Source: Nectonema munidae (taxonomy: Eukaryota; Nematomorpha; Nectonematoida; Nectonematidae). From it: a DNA stretch of 64,000 nt. The notes beneath the pieces are model-generated. The model saw only the letters and a program-made list of their open reading frames with translations, was not told the DNA's origin and made no database searches. The translations under genes were made by a program, and so were the position numbers. Shown one piece after another: positions 44,941 through 57,339 of this stretch. The stretch lies in contig JAUIRK010000898.1 of the NCBI GenBank assembly GCA_030549495.1, positions 2,046,001 to 2,110,000 of the forward strand, in the 5' to 3' direction. Each line of letters begins with the position of its first letter. Positions within the stretch are counted from its first letter, which is position 1.

Positions 44941-45800
44941 AGTATTTAATAAGGACACTAACTTTCCATTAAAAATATTTTCAACTTTTTTTAAGTGACG
45001 TGATGTTCAACAAATATCGAATTTTTAAAGGAATACTATTCAACATATTAAATACTTTACTTATAAATGTATTATCTATGATATCCATAAAAGAACGATA
45101 AAACATAACCTGGTTATTTCTCAAGTTATAAGAATGTATTTCACTGTTGTATTTAAATAAATAACACTCGCTGTGCATTTGTAAATTATTTTTATAGGGA
45201 AATATAGCAAATGAAAGCTTATTTATTTCAGTGACATATTATATTTTTTTTCTAATTTTATCAGAATGATCATTTTCGATGAAATTAAGTGTCATGTTTT
45301 GTTTTTGTTAAAGTTTTCCCTCAAGTAGTGATAAACTGGTACAACCCCATATTACATTACAGCAGCTAATCTTTGACTGAAAAAAAGCATGAAAATCTAG
45401 CTTTTGGTGGGATAAGATTTTTTATGTTGTAAGTTGGAAAGTATTTTTACTCCAAGGTAGTTGAGGCTTTTGACTTTGTCTATTTTAATATTATTAATTT
45501 TAAAGCTAGGTAAAATGTCAGCTTTTTTTTTTAGTAAATATCATATATTTTGATTTGCACATATTAATTGATAAACAATTACATACACACCAAATATATT
45601 TTATCTGAGAAAGAGTTAATCTTATGAGTACTTGAAAGAAGATTTTTGTATTTAAAAGTTAAAACACAGTCGTCAGCATACAAAAACCTGCTCATATATT
45701 TTCCAACTTGTCGTATAGATCGTTTATATGAACAATAAGGGGCCAAAAACAAAACCTTGGCTTGTGAACTTTTAACCAACCTACTCACGCTCCCGATCTA
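44941..45800 (-). pseudogene. LINE reverse transcriptase tail, dead
   Basis: The frame at 45,579-45,788 has KYMSRFLYADDCVLTFKYKN, the YADD catalytic box of a LINE RT. The frame at 44,981-45,178 has the typical C-terminal block SYNLRNNQVMFYRSF and MLNSIPLKIR (R..fW..LP..ir pattern). Together this is the 3' half of a jockey/CR1-type LINE on the - strand, with several frame breaks. Element class by eye. Confidence 0.7.
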
Positions 45801-47098
45801 ACAATAATTAATTAAAGTTTATTTTTTTTGGTTATAGTTTTTAGAACATCATATCACTCTAATTTTTTTTAGGCTTTTTCAAAGTTAGTGTATTGTTTTT
45901 TTTATTTCTTTATTTTAATTTTTCATTTCAAATTCAAATTATAAACTTCTTATACATATATTTTTATGAAATGTATGTATCGTAAATGAACCTGTTTTAT
46001 TTTTAAATGTAAGTTGTCAGTAAATGTGAGTAGTTCTTAGATTTAGAATATCATAATACTAAATTTTTGTCAATTTCCTTTGATTTGTTTTGATATATTC
46101 TATGATTTGATGAAAAACTTCCATATTGTTTTTTTAATTCTATTTAAAAAATTTTCTTAAGTCTAATGACATCAATCTCGTAGCCACGAGGATAGCAGTC
46201 GCTCTCTTTGAATCCCGTTTCCAAAATTGATACCTTTAATTTTTCATATATGTTACATTTTTTATTTAGATAAGTCAAATTTCAAAAAATTTTCCTAAAA
46301 TGATTTATATTTTTATTCATATTAAAAATTTATTCAAAAATTTAAATATACTTAAAAAATCGTTATTCGATATTGTGATCCTCACAGGCAATGCTATCAA
46401 TTCACCCGCAATCGGGGTAAATCACCGGTACACCGAATTTCATTTGCCAGTAGGCAAGTATGCTGATTAACCTGTCGTGGCATTGCTCAGTGCACTGTAG
46501 TAAACCTGTAATACACTTAAAGTACTATTTCAGCTCAATTCGTAATGTCCCGCCGTCGGCACAAATAGATGTCGTGTCAGGCTACATGTTAAAATATAGG
46601 ATTGGAAAAGTTTAGCGCCAATTTTTGAGCAGATCGAGGTTTCAAAATTCTAAGGAATGTAATTTCTTCCTCGAATATTGTCAAGCATCTCTTGGATAGT
46701 TTTGAAAGTTGTACAAAGCTATATAAAGAAGAAATGTTTACTGTTTTTTCTCATTGTAGTAACCTCAATATGTGATATCTTAGTTTGTTTTTGCAATTGA
46801 TTTTAAATATTTAGTATTCTGTTTACTTTTGAGATATCTCATGTAAATTTGTTTTAACAAGTCTCAGCATGATTTTAACAACCTTAGTTTTTCTTATAGT
46901 TTCATAATGTATCTAATAGTTCTTTGATTCATCTTATTTTCCAAATTAAGATGATTATTAATGATATTCATGGTAATGAAATAGCCAGCTCTTTTAGATA
47001 TTTTTATTTTTTTAGAGACGCTTGACATATCTTCCAGTATGCTACAACAACTTATAACCCTCTTTCCTATTTTTGAAACCTGACCGCCCTGCAAAGGG
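45801..47098. other. Intergenic stretch with one GC-richer patch
   Basis: Mostly AT-rich. At 46,370-46,640 a GC-richer patch (for example CACCCGCAATCGGGGTAAAT and TGTCCCGCCGTCGGCAC) stands out but has no frame, B box or paired ends that I can support. It may be a SINE or MITE with unknown ends. Confidence 0.35.
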
Positions 47099-47272
47099 TT
47101 AAGGCCGAATGTGACAACAGTGTCTCATAAAATAAAATCTGTTTTAAGTTGTACAGTAACTCATTTAAAAAGATAAGAAACAATTAGTGTTCAAAAACGT
47201 TTTAATGTGATAAAAATACAAATCGTCTGCTTCCTACTACTTGCCTTCTTTTCGTGGTCTTAAATGGGTTAA
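47099..47272. mobile_element. TTAA MITE, divergent relative of type A
   Basis: TTAA at 47,099 and 47,269; the right end GTGGTCTTAAATGGGTTAA matches type A, with one TCGTCTGC box. The left end GGCCGAATGTG is divergent. Confidence 0.5.
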
Positions 47273-48544
47273 AGAGTTAAAAATTAGATTTAAAAAACTT
47301 TTTTAGGTAAATCTGTTTGTGCCTTTTTTTATGCATTCTGGTTGTCTCTATCAGTGGCGTACTTAGCATAAATGCCGTCCAGGGCGGATGGTAATTTCGC
47401 TGACCATTAAAAGTTATAACACTTGAAAACGTCGAAAACTGAATAATATATGCATGCAAAATGAGATCTAGTGTAGTAAATCATCATTCCATTACTATTA
47501 AAGTCTATAATGTTACTAATGAATTCTTATTAATGAGACATTTAACATTTTTGCTACCTGGCTACGCCAATGATCTACACATTAATGATAGTTTTTTTGA
47601 TCTATCTAATATATCAAAATTCAAGATCCTTTATAATTCTTTAATGTTTCATTACTTTTATATCATTTTTAATTGTAATTTAAGATATAACAACTAATAA
47701 TAGTGAAATAATTATGAAATTTTAAACATCAAATAGGATTAATTTTTTGTTTGATTTATCGAATTGTTTAATTTACCGATGTTAATGTTTCTCGTGATCA
47801 AATTGTTACACTGCAGAGGTTGCCACTTTTTGCAACCTTACGAATGACCAATTTTGTAGTAAAAATTAGTGCCCATCACTATAACAATACCAACTCTTTG
47901 TTTTAGATATACATTGGAGGTCATTTTTAAAATAATTTACTTTATAAAAATTACTAATGAATGTGATGATTTTCTAGAATGTATCTTAGCATAGTTGAGG
48001 GTTTGGATTCAAACACAAAACTCACCATAATGTTAATACTGTTCTTATTCCAAAACAATTATTGGCCAACGTCATTAATGGCATGTGATTGAATAGAGCC
48101 TCTACTTTCGAAACTGCTAGAAAAATGTGCCATCCTAGTTTTTGTATTATCGTAGCGTTTGACACGAAAACCATATTACCAACTCGATATAACCTTTTTA
48201 GATGATGCTTTTGAAGGTAAAGTCGTAAATGAGCTTATAACATTCTATTTCTGATTACGATTCTTTGTTGATTCTAAAAAAATAATTGGATAATAAGTAG
48301 ATAATACCTTTACTATTGATACTTAAATAGAAGTGAAATATTTGGATGCCTTTCTTGTATTCTCTAGTCTAGAACAACGGTGTTCAAACGTTATGAGCAA
48401 GGATCCACTTTTAAAAAGAAATGGCATTTGGCAATGTTTTGACACTTTGAAAATAAAATTTAGCTCCACCGTTAAAATGCATTAGCCGACATTGGGATCA
48501 CGGAAGACCGGCAAACTTCTGTGATAATATGCAAAAATTAAGTA
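47273..48544. other. AT-rich intergenic stretch
   Basis: The + frame at 47,461-47,697 shows no domain. GGTGTTCAAACGTT near 48,382 resembles a hAT end, but no partner end was found. Confidence 0.4.
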
Positions 48545-49110
48545 GTTAAGTACCTATTATATAAGCATCGGTATCGGCTTAACGTCTTTTTTCTTTTGAT
48601 GCGTATCGATATCCGCAAATTTTGTATTGTTTATCGATCTTATTAACCCAGTCAATAGACAAATTAAAGTTTATACTAGAGCTATAGAGAGTAAAAGTAC
48701 CGTTGTATTTTGTGCATAGCGCTTTGTATATATACTAGCTTTTTAATGAAGGATGCATTTTTGCTCACAATTTGATGTAAAATATATACTAAATTCATGA
48801 ATTGTGTTAGCGATCGTTCACAAACAACGTCAACCAATTTTCTTCATTCTTATTTCTACTTTATAACATAGTATGTCCATTTTGTTTAACAAAATTAAAT
48901 GCAATGAAGGGCAGTTGTTGCCGTTTGCATTAAAAATTTATTGAATAATGAGCAATCAAAATAGTACTTTTTTCAAATACATTTTGATTGATTGCTATTA
49001 ATACAAAATAATTAGAAACATCTTTATTACTTAAAATTTTTCTTAGTATCGGTATCGGCTAAGCATCAGTATAGATGTTATCTTATTTCAGTGAGAAATT
49101 AACCGTAATT
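48545..49110 (+). repeat. Dispersed repeat (GGTATCGG family), less interrupted copy
   Basis: It starts near CATCGGTATCGGCTTAACG and ends near TATCGGTATCGGCTAAGCAT. The interior matches 5680-5960. Paired GGTATCGG motifs at both ends are in direct orientation. Confidence 0.55.
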
Positions 49111-50316
49111 TTTGTTAGATTTATGTAAGCCGGTATTTAATTTCAATTTTTTACATAAAATTAGTTAAGTATAAAATATGCAAATGACTACTTGATTCGT
49201 CAAAGAACACTCGCGCCATAGCCAAAAATTATAACGTAGGAGGGTTTGGAAAAATTTATGAACAAAAAACGACAATTATTTTTATCCTTATTCATAAAAT
49301 AGATAGAAATGAGGATTCTTTCTAAATATCTTTCATCTTTACTACCACATGTACTCGCGTATTAGGCGATCTCACGTATAAGGCCAGAATTAATTATAGA
49401 GTGAAATTTTGAAATTTTTTTCTGACCTATGCATAAGACGAAGGAAATTTTGGAACTTTCCTAGAAACCCAAATGCATACTCTAACCCTTTGGCTACAAT
49501 GTAGAAAAACTAAGCACAAAACATTTGTAAGTTACATTTTGATTTCTTCTAAATGTCTAGATATATTTATATCGTACCCGCTTCTTTAAATTGAGTGGGC
49601 GAATTGGTTTTGAGCGAAGTTAATCTAAAGAATGTCATTTTGAGCTAGCCTACCTTTAAGTAGTTAGTAACTTTGTTAGAAAGTATGCACTTTCTTTTAT
49701 CAATGCATGCATTGTAAGGAAAAATTATGATAGTGTATTTTTCGTTTATCGTTAACCTTCTCTGAAATTAACGTATGATCCTAATGCTTCCCTTTATTTT
49801 TGCCTAAATCGACTGGATAAAGGTGATTTCGCTCAAAAAGAATAAACGCACTTTAATTTCATGGTTGCTTTCTAGGAAAATTAATAAAAGGTATAATAAC
49901 ACAAGCACGTCAGAGCAAGAGAAGTCTTTTCTATTCATAGCGAGACCAAGATGATAACCGCTATTTCATTTTGATGCTGCGGGAGAGTTGTGTTTTTGTG
50001 TTAACAGTTGTAGTTATCTGCACACAAATGTAATGCGTGTATGCGTATAATGGAGTTATGAAAGAATAATTGTGCTTTATTAACTCTATCGACTTATGTT
50101 CGCATTTAATTATTAACCTACTTTATACGCAGGATTACACGAGAGATTGATAAGCGCGATATTCTCTTTCCCTACCCACCACCACCACCACCAGCAGCCA
50201 TGTTCTTTGTGAAAGAGCGCAGTGGATTCCCTGCCACGCGAGCTACTTCCCTCTACAAGCTCTTTTAATGGCTGCTCTCTATTGCGAATAATAGAGTCAT
50301 TCACTCGCGCAGGCTC
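49111..50316. other. Upstream region of gene B
   Basis: AT-rich to about 50,130, then a GC-richer 180 bp including a (CCA)n run at 50,176-50,192 and GCGAGCTACTTCCC. This is the likely 5' untranslated or promoter region of gene B. No TATA box was chosen with confidence. The - strand frame at 50,113-50,409 overlapping it is probably a shadow. Confidence 0.4.
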
Positions 50317-50457
50317 ATGGATTCCATCCTCTGCCAAATGAAGGATGACATTGAAACACTTCAAGCTTGTGTTCAGCAGGCTCGAACGTCTTGCAAATTC
50401 ACTTCTCACTTCTCCTCTGTCATCAAGCTCAAAGGACGAAGCTTACTCGCTCCCGCA
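50317..50457 (+). CDS. Gene B exon 1
   Basis: ATG at 50,317 is the first in a frame opened by TAA at 50,266. It reads MDSILCQMKDDIETLQACVQ, then ARTSCKFTSHFSSVIKLKGR, ending SLLAPA at donor CCCGCA|GTAAAT in phase 0. A short amphipathic helix starts the protein; no signal peptide. The family is not recognised. GC-richer codons, the upstream GC-rich patch and a clean donor support a real first exon. Confidence 0.62.
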
Positions 50458-52540
50458 GTAAATCTTTTTTAATTTACATTTTGTAGCAATAGCCTCGGGT
50501 GTTTCAAAATATGCCTTATTGTAGAGTGTTTTCTTTCATCCTCACTAGTTGCTATTACATATATAATTAATATCTGTGTATATAATATTATTACTTCTTT
50601 TCCAAAATGCGAGAAAACATATTATGGAGTTACGTCTTGACTATCTCATTTTTCAGTGTTTCTTCTTACAGAATTTTCATGCAAAAGTTGAGTAATGACG
50701 CGCGATTCAGAAACTCATCACTATTCAATTCTACACTTTCTCTTAAATTGCACACACCGCCTTCCTATCCCTTAAATTTTTCTATAATTCAGCCAACTCT
50801 AATTAATCTCTTGCGAACTAATTTTGCCAGGCTTAAAGAAATAAAATGTATATTATAGATGTGGTTGCTATACTAAAAATCTTTTCAAGGTTGAACACTA
50901 GTGACAAATGTGTCGTTTCAATACGAATCGCAACGCGCAAGATAATTTGGCGCGACAATAAAAAATGATAAAACTTGTATTTAAATTTTACTCGTCTTTT
51001 TATGTGTTATATCATGGGAAATTTGCAAAAACGCACATTTTACTGGAAACACTATGATTTTTTTACAAGATTTTTTTTTAAGAAAAGTTGATATTTTTTT
51101 GTAAAATATTCCATTTTTAATGAAAAGCATCAATAGGCCTAAACATAAGGATAAACATTTATTATTGAAAACAAAATATTTTATAATTTTTAACAAAAAA
51201 AGAGTGTTTAGTTTAAAAATTGGCAAGTTTTCACAAGATTTGTGGCTTTTTCAGTAGAAACTAGAAAGCCTATTCCTTATTTTTCGCCATATGTGAGCAA
51301 AATTTAAAAACACTGTCTCCAGATCTGCAATGGCTAATAAATGCGAACTCAGAATCTTGTATGTAGTGATTTGCGTTGAATAAAATCAAACTAAATTTTC
51401 GATATCAGCCCCATTTTCAATTTTGAACATGGAAGGTTTGTTAATACACGTAGGAAACAATTTTACTTTCTGAACAACTCTTTATCATAGTTATTTTTTA
51501 AATGAACAGTATTAAACAACTTTCACGAAGTGATTGATTAATCATGCATCTTAACCCATTTACGACCAATGTTCCTATTTTGGAACATAAGTAATTTTAT
51601 CCTCGTCTGCTTTTTTCAATGACTTTGAATATAAATCGTCTGCGTTTTTTAGATATCGTCTGTTTTGCTTGATCTTAAATTGGTTAATCTTGGTAGAATC
51701 CTTAAAATACACCTAATTCTGGGCTACGATGCAATAGTGCCTTATCGATCAAAACACTCACTCTTATCTCTTTTTAAGTAAATAATAAAGTAAAATATAA
51801 CTTCACTTTTTCCAAAATTGCTATATAATGAAAAGTTTAGTACGGAGGACCTAAAAATTTTTAACGCCATTGCGCTAGTCCACATATTTATGATAGAGTC
51901 ATTGATATGATATCCCTCAAATGGTCAATCAATTCTAGAGAATAATAATTTGAATGTTTTGGGTGTACTTTGTTTTTGAAAGGTGCTAGTCATATATCGA
52001 TTATGGGACTTTCATTTTACTAAATATGAACTATTAGCACAAATGAGTGTGCAAATAAGGAAATGATTACTAAGCAATATATTTGCTAAAAATTTGTGTT
52101 CTCCGGCTTTTATAAGCTAATTTCATCAATATGTTTTTTCTAAGTTAATTAACGTCATCGGAACTTATAAACTTTTAAACAATTTTAATAGGAAGTAGAT
52201 CTTCAACCAACTTTTGAAAAAGAACCCACTTTTCAAAAGCAATTTCAGCTGAAGCGATAATGCTTAATGCTTTATCAAAACATTTTTACACAAAATAAAA
52301 GAATCGATGATATAAAGAAAGAGGAGGCCCTATCTAATTCTAAATTTTAAAATTATTTTCCTCACTTTGCCAAAAAATTTATCTGTTAGGAAGTCTACAA
52401 TTTTTCACAAATATTTTTCATTTTCTCCCACATTTTTAAAATCTTCGTGAAATTGCTTGCATATTTTTAAAATAATAAAAATACTAATATTATTTAAATT
52501 ATATTGAAATTTTTTATTTTAAAAGAATACCATTGAAAAT
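50458..52540. other. Gene B intron 1, left part
   Basis: AT-rich intron with one type A MITE (51,551-51,687). The + frame at 50,607-50,858 has no motif. Confidence 0.45.
51551..51687. mobile_element. TTAA MITE, type A
   Basis: TTAA at 51,551 and 51,684; CCCATTTACGACCAATGTTC at the left end, the GTTCCTATTTTGGAAC palindrome and three CGTCTGC/CGTCTGT boxes. Same orientation as 14,646. Confidence 0.88.
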
Positions 52541-52680
52541 TAACCATTAGGCTAGATACTGGTTTTGATAACTCAAGGTCTTGGGTTCGATACAACTCAA
52601 GCCTGCATATATTCTTCATAGTTCGATACAAACCGCGCATTTTAGCTTATCGATGAAAACATCCCACGTTGCAAAAATAA
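52541..52680 (+). repeat. tRNA-like SINE fragment, copy 1
   Basis: It shares GCTAGATACTGG, TTTGATAACTCAA, TCTTGGGTTCGAT, CTTCATAGTTCGATACAA and TCGATGAAAA-CA-CCCA with 57,596-57,720. GGGTTCGAT is a B-box-like motif. The copy is diverged. Confidence 0.6.
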
Positions 52681-52904
52681 TTTTTTACATTTATTTAATA
52701 AAAAATACATTTACTTTTTGCTGGAGGGACAAAACCCCAGATGTTTAAGCAAGATTCTAATCAACCCTACTCATGCACATGCTCTTTTGTAAGAGGGAGG
52801 TGGTGACCTTTGGAATTTTTTTGCAGCATTCCCCCTGGAACTACCTTGAGATATGTAAATATGTAGACTTTCTATTAACCATGGCCTGTAATTAGCTTTA
52901 TTGC

Positions 52905-53900
52905 CTGTGTTCAAAGTCTCGCAACTGACCCGCTCTCTGTAACTGCTACCTTTCTTTCATCCTTCTTCATGCTCCCGAACCCATACATCACCACCGGTCG
53001 GACAATTGTTGTATATGTTTTTGCTTTCAAACTCGTTTTCATCCTTTTATCAGTAATAACGGCTTTCACCTCTTTCCACTTCATACAGCTGACACTCACT
53101 CTTCTTTAAACGCCTTTTTCACAATCTCCTCTATCGACAAACTGCTTTCCCAAATACTTGGAACTTTTACTTGATTTAGCTCCTCTTCATGTCTGTCTTT
53201 AATGGTCACCTTTTTGTCTTTTTTACTACAAACGATGATAACCGTCTTTTTAGTATTTATCATTTGTCCGAACTTTTCTAGGCTTTCTTGCCACAATAAA
53301 AATCTTCTCCGAAGCTGTTCTTCGCTGTCGGCCATAATCACAGAAATAACAGCTCCGATAGGTCTTTTCTTCTCAGTAGTTCAGACAGCACCTCAATGAC
53401 TATAGCAAACAAAAGAGGGCTTAAGGCCGAACCTTGATCTAAACCTACTCTGATATCAAACTCTCTTCAAATTCCTTCTGTTGTTTTGAAATTTTAGATT
53501 TTTTATGTGACCATTACCATTCTAACCAATTTTTTAGATACTTCTCTACGCATGCACCAATACACTACTTCCCGCGGATACTATCAATCGCTTTTTCTAA
53601 ATCAACAAAACCAGAAAATACTGCTAGGGTTCCTTCTATTCTTTTCTCTAGTAATTGTCTTGCAATAAAAATTGTCTCTATCGTACTTTTTCCTGGCATG
53701 AAGCCAATTTTTTTGGGTCAATTCCTATCACTGTCCGGATTCGTTTATCTAAAAGTCTTTCTAGCAATTTTAGACCATGCTACAGTAACTTGATCTCGCA
53801 ATAATTACAACATTCTAAAACATCTCCTTTTTTCTTCCAAATGGAGACTATTAGACTATTCCTCTAATATTATCAAATACCCTTTTCTCAACCCATACCT
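52905..53900 (-). pseudogene. LINE reverse transcriptase fragment (RTE/CR1-like), dead
   Basis: Read on -: PGKSTIETIFIARQLLEKRI (near 53,690), VFSGFVDLEKAIDSIRGK (near 53,590, RT motif A region), then MADSEEQLRRRFLLWQESLE (53,335 downward, following the YADD region) with KFGQMINTKKT, and TTIVRPVVMYGFGSMKKDE near 52,985 (Y-tilapvllYGsE-type block). Several stops and frame changes. No target duplication or poly(A) tail seen. Confidence 0.78.
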
Positions 53901-53929
53901 CTTTTAGTATGTCTCACATCCATTTCAAA

Positions 53930-54129
53930 CAGGGGCGCACATCACGGGAGAGGGGGGGGGGACTAAAAAAGTATTTCAAAAAACTTAAGTTATGCTGTAG
54001 CTCTATAACTTTTTCTGATAGGCTTTTTTTTCCTTAAAAGTTATTATAAAAGGTCATTCATTGCAAAAGGTTAAAATTTGTTATTTTAAAAACAAGTTAA
54101 CCAATCGTTGTTTGATTTGCCTGCCCCTG
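53930..54129. mobile_element. Short CAGGGGC-ended MITE (200 bp)
   Basis: Left end CAGGGGCGCACATCACG, right end TTGCCTGCCCCTG. The left end matches one terminus of the element at 3737-4041. Flanking 8-mers do not match, so the insertion is old or rearranged. Confidence 0.5.
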
Positions 54130-54943
54130 TTGTGAATCATACATGCTTTCCATACATTTTCAAACAGTCTTTTTTATTCCACCTTAGCATGTTTTTATCA
54201 ATCCCTTGACATTTTTAAACAGTTCTTGACAATATTTTAAATTCTTCCTTTCATATAAAAAAAGAGATCTTTTTTATTGGAAGCTTTTCTCCATTTAGGC
54301 CAAATACCATTAAAATTTTCAACATATTTTTGTAAGTCCTATTTTGGAATTTTTGATATAGCAAATGATTATGCGCAATCTTTAAATTTCTCAGATTGTG
54401 CGGGATTACGTCAAGAATGTTATGTTTAATTAAGATATTAAAAGACATCACATTAAATTTTTTTTAGCTCAACATTATTTTTTAAGACAATAACATCAAC
54501 GGTTTCTTAATTAATTTAATTAATTTGTTTGAAATTTTTTTTGAGAAAAAATTAAATAAAATGTACAAATATAAAATAAAATTTTAGATGGCTTAAAATC
54601 AAAATAAGTAAAATAAATTAAAAAAATATAAGCCAAAAATTTTATGAAATTTGAAGAAAAAGAATCAAGCAAAAAAATAAAATTTAAAAAAGTTGTGGAT
54701 TAGCCTATTAAAAAATTCTAAAAACAAATTTTCAAAAACTCATTAAAATAATTCTAAAATAAAAAAAAAATTCTAAGCAAAAATTTTAAAGATATTTATC
54801 CTCAACCCACCCATGAGGTTCCAACTTGCAAAAATTGGTATTCGACTAAAGTTCTTATCGGTGCATCTCTAGTTCCAAACATATTTTAAGTGTCCATTAT
54901 TCTAAACAAACAACTTAAACCTTATGTCAATGTTAGCACATCC
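54130..54943. other. Gene B intron 1, middle part
   Basis: Very AT-rich, with long A-rich tracts at 54,530-54,800. Nothing recognised. Confidence 0.45.
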
Positions 54944-55195
54944 GGGGGTGGGGCGAAAAGCCTATTCGCCGCCCTAATAATTTTGGATTTTTTTAAGCTA
55001 GTGTATATGCGTTATGTAATTAAAATATTTTCGCTAGAAGTCTAGTTTTTAAATGTCATTAATTTTGTAAAGAAATATAAGTAGTCTTAAAAATTTACGT
55101 ATGCGTTGTATACACTCTATTTTAAAGGATTGCTTCAATATTTCGTCTCCCGCGATTTTTCCAGACCAGTAATTTTGAAAATTGCAAAAAATCCT
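54944..55195 (+). repeat. Degraded copy of the 3737-4041 MITE
   Basis: TAATTAAAATATTTTCGCT, TACACTC-ATTTTAAAGGATTG and TTGAAAATTGCAAAAAA align with the earlier copy in the same orientation. The termini are eroded and no target duplication is evident. Confidence 0.65.
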
Positions 55196-55819
55196 GCTTT
55201 CAGCATGTCTATATTAATCTTATTTTTATACTAAGATCATTTTTCTCATCGCCTCTCTTACTTCTTTCACAATCATTTTTTTTCTAGTTCTTCAACGTTG
55301 AGCTTTTCACCAATCTCTACCCTCTACATTAAAGAGTTTTTCTAAATATTTTGCCCACGTCATGCTTCTCTAGTGGAGCATTAATTTGTAATTTCCAATC
55401 ATCGATATATTTATTAATTTCAGTGTTATTGCGCATTCCTTAAAATGGTGGTTAAATTAGACATGCCGAACTTGAATATAAATAGTCCCACTGGTTTAGA
55501 AGACGTTGTAAAGTAATTGCGAAGAAATATACGCTTGGTGGAATGAAATGATCCACTAATGATAAGTCGCATGCATTTTTGTTTTTTTTTCATTTGTCTT
55601 TTGTGCAATGATGGTATTTTGCTTTTATTAGAGATACAATGACATTTACTGATGAAATCTCACCTTCATTAAAATTTATCCATAGTTGCTCTACATTGAC
55701 AACATTTTTGCATTTGTCCTAAATTATTTTGTATTCTGTAGTTTTTACCTTTCAAAATGAATTATTATGTTCGAAGTAATTATTTTTTTACTCACTACTT
55801 TCTTTTTTAATTGGCTTAG
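55196..55819. other. Gene B intron 1, right end
   Basis: AT-rich, ending in the acceptor TTTAATTGGCTTAG. The LINE-like words near 55,260-55,330 are too short to call. Confidence 0.4.
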
Positions 55820-55936
55820 AAGTTGGATGCAGAAGAAATGAAGTCATGGAAAGAGAAGGCAGTTTTGAATGAAAGGAGGGCTTACACAAACAACACTTCA
55901 ATCATCTTGGACAAAATACATGAAATTATTGATCGC
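55820..55936 (+). CDS. Gene B exon 2
   Basis: Thirty-nine codons between GGCTTAG| and GATCGC|GTATGC, phase 0 on both sides: KLDAEEMKSWKEKAVLNERR then TSIILDKIHEIIDR. The charged, leucine-spaced stretch probably forms a helix. The open frame runs past the donor only into AT-rich intron. The acceptor could also lie three bases later, dropping the first Lys. Confidence 0.68.
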
Positions 55937-56594
55937 GTATGCTTTATACTTTCCTTAGCTTTCGTATTTTGCATCTTTTTCTCCCTTTTTCAAGGTCGAT
56001 TAAAACCGTTAATTAACCATTATCATCTTATATCTTATATAATGCATGTTTACTGTTTCTCTTTTAGCCGGAGTATGTCAAAATGACCCATAAAATTTTT
56101 TGCATCTCTTATCAAACTCGCGTTAATATCCGGTCTCTTATGAACATATTTTTTATTTATTCTTTTACAGATTACTGTTCTTTTGCTTACTTTTTAAGCG
56201 GTAAAAAATTTTTTCTTCATCAAAAAATGTTCTTGTAAAAATTGGTCTTATAACATAAAAGAGTGACAGGGTTCTTATAATTCAGGGAAACTATTTACGA
56301 GTTTTTCTATAGTTACTTAAGACCTATTAAGGCGAAATCATGGCTCCAGAATCATTGTTATGTTGATTGATACACACACGACACCCTTTCTTCTAGACGA
56401 TTGTCCCCTTATATCAGTGGTCCGCCATATACATACACACGACACTTTTTTGTATTTGTGCAAATAAAACTGCAATGAACTCTCTTCACTTATTTTATTC
56501 TCTAGGCAGCACGTGATCATTTTCAGGCATTGCCCCTCTGAATTGTCTATAACGCTACACTTTTATAACTCCCTCTATAGTTTAGCATTGACAC
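55937..56594. other. Gene B intron 2, left part
   Basis: Intron sequence. A possible extra exon at 56,068 was considered and not accepted. Confidence 0.4.
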
Positions 56595-57069
56595 TAGGGT
56601 TTGTTTCCGGTTCTGAAATACCGGGAAGTTCCGATTCTAAAAATTTGGGAACCGTCTCGGAACCGAAAAGTATTCCCGGTTCCGAGAATAACTTAGTTGT
56701 AATTTATTTATTTCACTATGCAATTCCTTGCATAAAACTTTACTGCACTTCATTCATATAAAATCTTTTTTTTCATTGTCATCTCATTTTAATGGTAAAC
56801 GGAGAAAAGTGTGCAAACGACAAAAGAGTTTATTTTTCTTTTTTTCTCTGCTGCACACTTTTCTCCTAGAACCATTTTAATGATAATGATATAGAAAGAA
56901 AAAGTGCACATCTGTTTTTATAATAAATCAAAAACGTCAATTTCATTGCATCTTTTTGCTGTCTGTATATCTCGTTAAGGAACCGTTTGGAACCGGGATT
57001 TCCCGGTTTTGTATGTTTTTTTCGGTATCGGTACCGGTTCCTAATTTACGATACTTATGCAAACCCTAA
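56595..57069. mobile_element. hAT-type MITE (475 bp) with CCGG-rich subterminal blocks
   Basis: Ends TAGGGTTTGTTTCCGGTTC and GCAAACCCTA, with ATTGACAC identical at 56,587-56,594 and 57,070-57,077. GGAACCG/CCGGTTCC motifs recur near both ends. The centre holds a large imperfect palindrome around GAGAAAAGTGTGCA (56,803) and TGCACACTTTTCTC (56,852). Confidence 0.88.
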
Positions 57070-57213
57070 TTGACACCCATCCCTTATTTTGAGAATATGT
57101 GTATTATGAAAATGGAAAAAGTTATAAAATTTGTGGTATTTTACCGTTCTTCTCAAAACTCCCTCGCCTCTTTTCATCTCCCTTGAAAATAACTCTCCTA
57201 AATCGTTTTTTAG
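57070..57213. other. Gene B intron 2, right end
   Basis: Short AT-rich stretch ending in the acceptor AATCGTTTTTTAG. Confidence 0.45.
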
Positions 57214-57250
57214 AAAAATTCTCTCACAACCATTCTTAAAATATTTGCAG
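57214..57250 (+). CDS. Gene B exon 3 (37-bp micro-exon)
   Basis: The exon is bounded by GTTTTTTAG| and TTGCAG|GTACAC; it reads KNSLTTILKIFA plus one base. Phase 0 in and phase 1 out fit exons 2 and 4. The following intron is only 45 bp. Called mainly on splice signals and phase. Confidence 0.55.
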
Positions 57251-57295
57251 GTACACGTTATAATTATTCAAATACTCTCTTACTCGTTTCACCAG

Positions 57296-57339
57296 GAAAC
57301 TCCGATGTGGAGCGCCACTTAAGACTTGGATTAATGCAG
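57296..57339 (+). CDS. Gene B exon 4 (44-bp micro-exon)
   Basis: The exon is bounded by GTTTCACCAG| and ATGCAG|GTTTAT. After the split Gly codon it reads NSDVERHLRLGLMQ. Phase 1 in, phase 0 out. Confidence 0.58.

Noticed and set aside
50113-50409. - strand frame of 98 residues over gene B exon 1
   Set aside because: It lies over the CCA run and the first exon; no splice or motif support, whereas + has a clean donor and chained phases.
56068-56134. Possible gene B exon (PEYVKMTHKIF...) after a good acceptor
   Set aside because: Its donor leaves phase 2, which does not fit the next exon; exon 2 joins exon 3 in phase without it. Alternative splicing remains possible.
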